Source: JANQEA01 sp964466035 (GTDB taxonomy: Bacteria > Bipolaricaulota > Bipolaricaulia > UBA7950 > UBA9294). Taken from it: 47,753 bases of DNA. The notes beneath the pieces are model-generated. The model was not told the DNA's origin. It worked only from the letters and a program-made list of their open reading frames with translations, and did no database searches. The position numbers and the translations under genes are program-made. The stretch lies in contig CAYXLR010000017.1 in assembly GCA_964466035.1 (NCBI GenBank), positions 1 to 47,753 on the forward strand, read 5' to 3'. Below, one piece after another: positions 42,387 to 47,753 of the stretch (positions within the stretch are counted from its first letter, which is position 1; the number at the start of each line of letters is the position of its first letter).

Positions 42387-43394
42387 CTAGGTGTATCGAA
42401 TCCGCGGGTCGAGAACCACCAGCAGCAGGTCGGCGACCAGGTTTCCGACGATGAGGAAGACGGAGTAGAAGAGCAGCGCGGCGGTGAGCACGTGTTGGTC
42501 CTGGCTCTCCACCGCGTTGAGGAAGAGCCGTCCGAACGTCGGGAGGCCGAGGACGGTCGTGGCGATGATCGATCCGGTCAGAAGCGTCGGAAGCATGATA
42601 CCGAGCATGCTGACCAGCGGGTTGATCGCGTTGCGAAGGGCGTGCTTGAAGAGGATCCGATTCTCCTTCAGCCCCTTCGACCGGGCGGTCGTCAGGTACG
42701 GCTCCTGGAGCGTATCGAGGAAGCTCATCTTCAGGTAGCGGACGACGATGGCGAACATCGGCGCGCCGACGATCAGCCACGCCGGGAGGAGGTGATACGT
42801 ATGGTTGAGCGCCTTCGCCCACGTCAGCGGCTGGCCGCGATAGGCGTAATGGCACAGCCCCCACAGCCACGACTTCCAGACCATCGTGTCGACGAACCGG
42901 AAGATGAACCAAAGGAAGATCCAACCGAGCACGTACCCCGGGATCGAGATCCCCAGGTACGTGATGCCGGTGACGAGCCAATCGATCCAGCGGTTGTGCC
43001 GAACGGCGGTCAGGATCCCGAGGGGAATCCCGAACAGCCAGGCGAGGAACATCGACGTGCCGACGATGACCAGGGTCCAGTAGAGGCCGCCGTCGGGATG
43101 GAAGATGAACCGCGCCACCGAGCCGTTCGTCTGGAAGGAGAACCCGAAGTCGCCCCGGGTGACCACCCCGCTGATCCAGATCCACCACTGCACGACGAGC
43201 GGCTTGTCGATCCCCGACATGGCGCGAAGGGCCTCGTGGAACTCGTGCGGATCGAGGCCGGCGAGCGCCGCGCCGAACATCGAAGGGGTGTAGAAATCGC
43301 CCGGGAAGAGGGAGACCAGGCCGAACGAGACGAACGAGACGATGAGGAAGACGGGAATCGTGCTGAGAACCCGCTTGACGATGTAGGAGAACAA
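42387..43394 (-). CDS. Peptide/nickel-type ABC transporter permease (OppB/DppB family)
   Basis: A 335-residue permease with six spans. The N terminus FSYIVKRVLSTIPVFLIVSFVSFGLV is typical of OppB/DppB, and the cytoplasmic coupling loop is YLTTARSKGLKENRILFKHALRNAINPLVSMLG (the EAA motif). The insert after PGD is longer than in many relatives. A TTG start at 43394 is preferred because GGAGGAGG lies seven bases upstream; the GTG at 43412 sits within that site. No OppC, OppA or ATPase partners are in the window, so it appears isolated, or its partners are to the left in another locus. Confidence 0.85.
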   Translation of the reverse strand: MFSYIVKRVLSTIPVFLIVSFVSFGLVSLFPGDFYTPSMFGAALAGLDPHEFHEALRAMSGIDKPLVVQWWIWISGVVTRGDFGFSFQTNGSVARFIFHPDGGLYWTLVIVGTSMFLAWLFGIPLGILTAVRHNRWIDWLVTGITYLGISIPGYVLGWIFLWFIFRFVDTMVWKSWLWGLCHYAYRGQPLTWAKALNHTYHLLPAWLIVGAPMFAIVVRYLKMSFLDTLQEPYLTTARSKGLKENRILFKHALRNAINPLVSMLGIMLPTLLTGSIIATTVLGLPTFGRLFLNAVESQDQHVLTAALLFYSVFLIVGNLVADLLLVVLDPRIRYT

Positions 43395-43537
43395 CCGGGT
43401 GCCTCCTCCCACCTTGAACGGACGAAGAATCTCGCTGGATCTGATGGGTCCTGCTACATCCCGATGCTACCTGACTGATCGGAACGCCGCAACCGGAGCC
43501 CCATCGAAGCGTGTGGCTGGCGGCGATGTCGGAGCCG

Positions 43538-45619
43538 TCAGTCGGAGGCGTCGCGGAGGACGCCCTCACCGGTCTCGGCGAACTGGAGGCTGTGGAGCGC
43601 GGCGTAGAGGCCGTCGAGGGCGAGAAGCTGTTCGTGCGTCCCCGACTCGACCAGCTCGCCCTTGTGGAGAACGATGATCCTGTCCGCCTCGCGGATCGTC
43701 GACAGCCGGTGGGCGATCACGATCGACGTCCTGCCCTCCATAATCTTGTGGAGCGACCGCTGGATCAGGGCCTCGGTGTGCGAGTCGATGCTCGCCGTCG
43801 CCTCGTCGAGGACGAGGACCGTCGGATCGAACGCGACCGCCCGCGCGAACGAGAGCAGCTGCCGCTCGCCGACCGACAGGGTGACGCCCCGCTCCTTGAC
43901 CTCGGTGTGATAGCCGTCCGGCAACGCCTCGACGAAGTCGGCGTTGACGAACCGGGCCGACTCGATCGCCACCTCCTCCGGGATGTCCGAGCGCAGCCTG
44001 ATGTTGTCCATGATGTCGCCGGAGAAGAGGAAGACGTCCTGGAGCACGACGGCCATCCTCGAGCGGAGGTACGCGAGGTCGAGCCGCTCGATCGGGACGC
44101 CGTCGAGGAGGATCTCCCCCTTCTGGATCGGGTACATCCGCAGCAGGATCCGGATGATCGTCGTCTTCCCCGAGCCGGTCGGGCCGACGATGGCGACGTG
44201 CCTTCCGGGCTCGGCGACGAACGACACGCCCTTCAGGACCCAATCCTCTTCGTTGTAGGCGAACCAGACGTCCCGGAACTCGATCCGCCCCTCGGGCGCG
44301 GGAAAGGCCTCCCCGGCTCCCGGGTCCTCGGCGTCCTCGTCGAGGAGGCGGAAGATCCGCTCCGACGACGCCATCGCCGCCTGAAGGACGTTGTACCCCT
44401 CGGAGAGGTTGAGGACGGGCTCGAACAGCATCCGGGCGTACTGGATGAACGCGGTCAGCGCGCCGAGCGACAGGCTTCCGCGAAGGACGTTGAACCCGCC
44501 GTACCAGATGACGAGCGCGATCGCGAACGAGCTGAGGAAGCTCATCATCGGGCGGAAGACCGCGAACGTCAGCATCTGGCGTATTTGGGCGGCGTACTTC
44601 GCCTGGTTGATCTCGGAGAATCGCTCGTTCGCCTTCAGCTCCTGAACGAACAACTGGATGATCCGCATCCCGGAGATCGACTCCTGGATGTAGGCGTTGA
44701 GGCGGGCGATCTGCCGGCGGACCTCCCGGTAGGCGACGCGGACCCGGTTTCGGAACTGCCACGCGGCGAAGACGATCACCGGGAACAGCGCGAAGATGAC
44801 GAGGGCCAGCCTCCACTCGAGGCCGAACATCACGATCAGGATGCCGAGGATGAGGAAGGCGTCGCGGAACAGGTTCACCAGCATCGAGGTGAACATCTCG
44901 TTGATCGCGGCGACGTCGTTGGTCACCCGGGTGACGAGCCGTCCGACCGGGTTGCGGTCGAAGAACCGGAGCGGCAGCCGCAGGACGTGCGCGAACAGAC
45001 CGCGGCGCATGTCGTACATCACGCGCTGGCCGGTGTACTGCAGCAGGTAGACCTGGAGGATGGTGAAGACGAACCGGACGAGCAGGACGACGGCGAAGAG
45101 CGCGGCCAGCCGAACGATGCCGGCGATCGCCGAGCCCCGGAGCCGCTCGAGGTCGCGGGTCGGCAGGGCCCGGAGGTCCTCCTCGGACGCGATCCACCCG
45201 CCCGGGACGGCGGTGAGCGCTTCGGGGTACCGCTCGACGACCTCGGCTTCGTCGGAGCCGGCTTCGATCAGCAGGTACCGCTCGGTCGACAGCGCCCCCG
45301 CGGTCTCCCAATCGCGGCGGAGCTCGGGGGGGACCGCCTGGATCTCCACGAGGTATCGCCCGTCGCCGAGATCGATCGGGTTCCCTTCGGACGGCGCCGC
45401 GTCGAGCGCCAGGATGCTTCGGGGAAGGGTCATGTAAGCGTCGATCGCCACCTTGCTGACGTAGGGGATGACGAGCTGGAGCCCGGCGATGAAGACCGTG
45501 AGGAGGACGCAGGCGGCGAACAGCGCGCGGTACGGCTTGAGGAAGCGGATCAGCCGCCGCATCAGGCGGGCGTCGAACGCCTTACCGAGGACTTCATCTT
45601 CGTGGAAGTGCCCGTTCAC
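43538..45619 (-). CDS. ABC exporter half-transporter with extracytoplasmic insert and consensus ATP site
   Basis: A 693-residue fused permease-ATPase. The six-span membrane domain carries an insert of about 95 residues (64-158, including LGDGRYLVEIQAVPPELRR and ALPTRDLERL) between the first two spans, which would face outside. The ATPase has GPTGSGKTT (Walker A), signature LSVGERQLLSFARAV and Walker B VLVLDEATASID with the catalytic glutamate. Its GTG overlaps the stop of the partner gene (GTGA). The pair resembles the heterodimeric TM287/288-type exporters, probably of lipids, drugs or peptides. Confidence 0.92.
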   Translation of the reverse strand: MNGHFHEDEVLGKAFDARLMRRLIRFLKPYRALFAACVLLTVFIAGLQLVIPYVSKVAIDAYMTLPRSILALDAAPSEGNPIDLGDGRYLVEIQAVPPELRRDWETAGALSTERYLLIEAGSDEAEVVERYPEALTAVPGGWIASEEDLRALPTRDLERLRGSAIAGIVRLAALFAVVLLVRFVFTILQVYLLQYTGQRVMYDMRRGLFAHVLRLPLRFFDRNPVGRLVTRVTNDVAAINEMFTSMLVNLFRDAFLILGILIVMFGLEWRLALVIFALFPVIVFAAWQFRNRVRVAYREVRRQIARLNAYIQESISGMRIIQLFVQELKANERFSEINQAKYAAQIRQMLTFAVFRPMMSFLSSFAIALVIWYGGFNVLRGSLSLGALTAFIQYARMLFEPVLNLSEGYNVLQAAMASSERIFRLLDEDAEDPGAGEAFPAPEGRIEFRDVWFAYNEEDWVLKGVSFVAEPGRHVAIVGPTGSGKTTIIRILLRMYPIQKGEILLDGVPIERLDLAYLRSRMAVVLQDVFLFSGDIMDNIRLRSDIPEEVAIESARFVNADFVEALPDGYHTEVKERGVTLSVGERQLLSFARAVAFDPTVLVLDEATASIDSHTEALIQRSLHKIMEGRTSIVIAHRLSTIREADRIIVLHKGELVESGTHEQLLALDGLYAALHSLQFAETGEGVLRDASD

Positions 45620-47349
45620 GGTTGGATCGCCCTCCTTTCCGCCTGCTGCAGCCGCCAGATCCTCTCGTAGATCCCGCCGCCGGCGATCAGCTCGTCGTGC
45701 GTTCCCCGCTCGACGATCCGCCCCTTGTCGATGACGATCGTCTGGTCGGCGTGCATCACGGCGGAGATTCGGTGGGCGATGAGGATGCTCGTCCTCCCGT
45801 GGAAGAACTTGCGCAGCTTGCCGAGGATGTACTCCTCCCGCTCGGCGTCGACGGCGGAGAGCGGGTCGTCGAAGATGACGATCCGCGGCTTGAGGAGGAG
45901 GGCGCGGGCGATCGCGACGCGCTGCTTCTGTCCGCCGGAGAGGGAGATCCCGCGCTCGCCGACGGTCGTCTCGTACCCCTCCGGAAACTCGAGGATCTCC
46001 TCGTGGAACCCGGCGAGGGTCGCCGCCTCCTCGATCTCCTCCCGCGACGCCTCCGGCGCGCCGAACGCGATGTTCTCCGCCAGCGTCGCCGAGAAGAGGA
46101 ACGGGTCCTGCGGGACGAAGCCGATCGAGCGGCGAAGCTCGTCGAGTCCGACGTCGCGGATGTCGACCCCGCCGATGCAGATCGTCCCGACCGGGGGATC
46201 GAAGACCCGCGGGATCAGGTGCGCCAGGGTGCTCTTCCCCGCGCCGGTCAGGCCGACGACGCCGAGGGTCATCCCTTCATCGATTGTCAGTTGGATGTCG
46301 GAGAGCGCCGGGCTGGCGACCCGGCCGTTTCCGGAAGGGTAGGCGAACGTGAGGTCCCGGATCTCGATCCGGGTCCCGCGCAACGAGCGGGGCTTGGCCG
46401 GCTCGACGATCTCCGGCGTCTCGGCGAGGAGGCGGTTGATCCGGCCGAGCGACGCCCTCCCGCGCTGGATGAGGTTGACGGCCCAGCCCATGGCGATCAT
46501 CGGCCAGATCAGCATCGACAGGTACTGCGTGAACGCGACGAAGTCGCCGAGGGAGATCGAGGCGCGGACGACGTCGATCCCGCCGATCCACAGGATGATC
46601 GCGAGCGACGCGCCGGAGAGCAGCTCGATCAGCGGGTGGAACAGCCCGTGGATCCGAACGAGCGCCATGTTCCGGTCGACCTGCAGCTGGTTGGTCGTCG
46701 AGAAGTCGATCTCGGTCCCCCGTTCCTGGACGAACGACTTCACCACCCGGATCCCGGAGACGGTCTCCCGGACCTTCTCCATCAGGGTCGAGAACGCCTC
46801 CTGTACGGCCTCGAATCGGCGGTGGATCACCGCGCCGAACCAGACCATGAACAACGCCAGGATCGGGAGGGGAAGGACCGCGTACAGCGTCAGGCGGGGG
46901 TCGATCGACGCCATGATCGCGACCGAGACGGGGATCATGAACAGCGGATCGGCGATCGTGATGATGCCGAAGCCGCACGCGCGGGCGACGGCCTCGATGT
47001 CGTTGGTCGCGTGGGCCATCAGGTCGCCGGTCTTCGTCTCGTTGTAGAACGAGGCGGAGAGGCCGAGCAGGTGCGAGTACAGCTTCGCCCGGATCGCGCG
47101 CTCGATCCGCCGCGCGGCGCCGATGAAGAAGTAGCGCCAGAGGAAGCGGAACGCCATCACGACGACGGCCAGGCCGGTGATCATCAGGCCGCTCTGGAGG
47201 AGGCCGCCCTCCCCCCGGGTCAGGCGGTCGATCGCCTCGCGGATGATCAACGGGACGAGGATCGTCGCCCCGTTGACGATCATCAGGGCGATGAATCCGG
47301 CGAGGACCCTCCCCCGATACCGCCACAACCACGTCTGCAGCCGATCCAT
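45616..47349 (-). CDS. ABC exporter half-transporter with degenerate ATP site
   Basis: A 577-residue fused permease-ATPase of normal length, six spans, then Walker A GLTGAGKST, signature LSGGQKQRVAIARAL and Walker B IVIFDDPLSAVD. The catalytic glutamate after Walker B is aspartate, the hallmark of the degenerate half in heterodimeric exporters such as TM287. It is the first gene of the pair and is translationally coupled to the partner. Substrate is unknown. Confidence 0.92.
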   Translation of the reverse strand: MDRLQTWLWRYRGRVLAGFIALMIVNGATILVPLIIREAIDRLTRGEGGLLQSGLMITGLAVVVMAFRFLWRYFFIGAARRIERAIRAKLYSHLLGLSASFYNETKTGDLMAHATNDIEAVARACGFGIITIADPLFMIPVSVAIMASIDPRLTLYAVLPLPILALFMVWFGAVIHRRFEAVQEAFSTLMEKVRETVSGIRVVKSFVQERGTEIDFSTTNQLQVDRNMALVRIHGLFHPLIELLSGASLAIILWIGGIDVVRASISLGDFVAFTQYLSMLIWPMIAMGWAVNLIQRGRASLGRINRLLAETPEIVEPAKPRSLRGTRIEIRDLTFAYPSGNGRVASPALSDIQLTIDEGMTLGVVGLTGAGKSTLAHLIPRVFDPPVGTICIGGVDIRDVGLDELRRSIGFVPQDPFLFSATLAENIAFGAPEASREEIEEAATLAGFHEEILEFPEGYETTVGERGISLSGGQKQRVAIARALLLKPRIVIFDDPLSAVDAEREEYILGKLRKFFHGRTSILIAHRISAVMHADQTIVIDKGRIVERGTHDELIAGGGIYERIWRLQQAERRAIQP

Positions 47350-47434
47350 GAGAACCGCGATGATACCCGATTCCCGCGCGGCTTTCCGTCCGCCGGGGGG
47401 GAGGAATCGGGGAGGGGATAAGAGCTACGGCCGA

Positions 47435-47463
47435 TTGGTCGGCGGAACGGCGGAGGGTATAAT
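47435..47463 (+). promoter_or_regulatory. Promoter of the gene at the right edge
   Basis: TTGGTC (47435-47440), 17 bases, TATAAT (47458-47463), 36 bases before the GTG start. It diverges from the ABC exporter pair. Confidence 0.6.
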
Positions 47464-47499
47464 CGCGGGCGAGATCCCAATCTGTGAGGGGGAACGGCG

Positions 47500-47753
47500 G
47501 TGGTCTGGATTCGACGAGCAGTCTTTTTCTCTTTTCTCGTCGCGGTCTCCATCGCGACCACCGGAGCGCCGATCCCGTCTCTCCGATTCAGTCTTCCTCC
47601 GGTTCTCGAGGCGCTTCCGATCGCGTTCGCGCAGGAGTGGGGCCTGTTCGAGGCACACGGCGTATCGGTCGAGCTGATCGGCATCACCGACAACCAGCAG
47701 CGAAGCGCCGCCCTGATGACCGGGAACCTCGACGGGATGATGGAGGACGTCAC
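47500..47753 (+). CDS. NMT1/THI5-like ABC substrate-binding protein, N-terminal part
   Basis: The window ends after 84 codons. The GTG follows GAGGGGG. The product starts with a signal peptide (VWIRRAVFFSFLVAVSIATTGA) and continues LRFSLPPVLEALPIAFAQEWGLFEAHGVSVELIGITDNQQRSAALMTGNLDGMMED. This is the first lobe of SsuA/NMT1-type periplasmic binding proteins, where LPIAFAQEWGLFEAHGVSVEL is the usual opening. Ligands of the group include thiamine precursors, sulfonates and nitrate; the rest of the gene would be needed to choose. Confidence 0.8.
   Translation, partial: MVWIRRAVFFSFLVAVSIATTGAPIPSLRFSLPPVLEALPIAFAQEWGLFEAHGVSVELIGITDNQQRSAALMTGNLDGMMEDV

Overview
The window is high-GC bacterial chromosome (roughly two thirds G+C by eye) from an uncultured lineage, very likely a metagenome-assembled scaffold: it contains a 100-N gap flanked by an unmerged 55-base overlap. 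Genes are densely packed, often overlap by 4-20 bases, and use ATG, GTG and TTG starts behind clear Shine-Dalgarno sequences. Many promoters fit a sigma-70 pattern (TTGNNN, 17-base spacer, TAYAAT-like). I cannot place the phylum. No rRNA, tRNA or CRISPR array is visible.

Layout. 1-7.1 kb: Nudix hydrolase, hydantoinase-family amidohydrolase, pyrB, the N-terminal half of a transketolase, a Clp/Hsp100 ATPase lacking the middle domain behind a CIRCE heat-shock operator, and a TSUP permease. 7.2-11.8 kb: HD hydrolase, oligoendopeptidase F, a YbaK deacylase and a cytoplasmic gamma-glutamyltransferase. 11.9-16.6 kb: mgtE, a membrane protein, yajC and secD (no secF), then holA across the assembly gap. 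16.7-18.1 kb: a lower-GC lipoprotein that fuses a lamin-tail domain to a DnaQ-like exonuclease. 18.3-21.1 kb: rnhA, a 2-hydroxyacid dehydrogenase, an 800-base repeat-rich tract holding a duplicated tail of that dehydrogenase, and a small twin-repeat cysteine protein. 21.2-26.3 kb: DUF401 permease, MscS channel, a sugar-isomerase-like protein, DUF3467 and ispG.

26.3-33.6 kb is a citrate-metabolism block: aconitase, an IclR regulator, isocitrate dehydrogenase and both subunits of ATP-citrate lyase. It could run the citrate arm of a reductive TCA cycle, or make cytosolic acetyl-CoA from citrate. A second diverged copy of the aclA C-terminal codons lies just downstream. 33.6-35.3 kb is a decayed accessory patch: twin operator-like palindromes, an IclR-like remnant, a HicA toxin without an obvious start codon and two tandem HicB antitoxins.

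35.4-37.7 kb: a Na/Pi cotransporter with PhoU-like tail and a GNAT acetyltransferase. 37.7-40.7 kb is a lower-GC, translationally coupled four-gene operon (membrane-anchored unknown protein, unusual carbamoyltransferase, radical SAM enzyme with SPASM-like cysteines, GNAT). It is my best candidate for an undescribed pathway. 40.9-47.8 kb: a secreted subtilase, a lone OppB-type permease, a heterodimeric ABC exporter with one degenerate ATP site, and the start of an NMT1-like binding protein cut by the window end.
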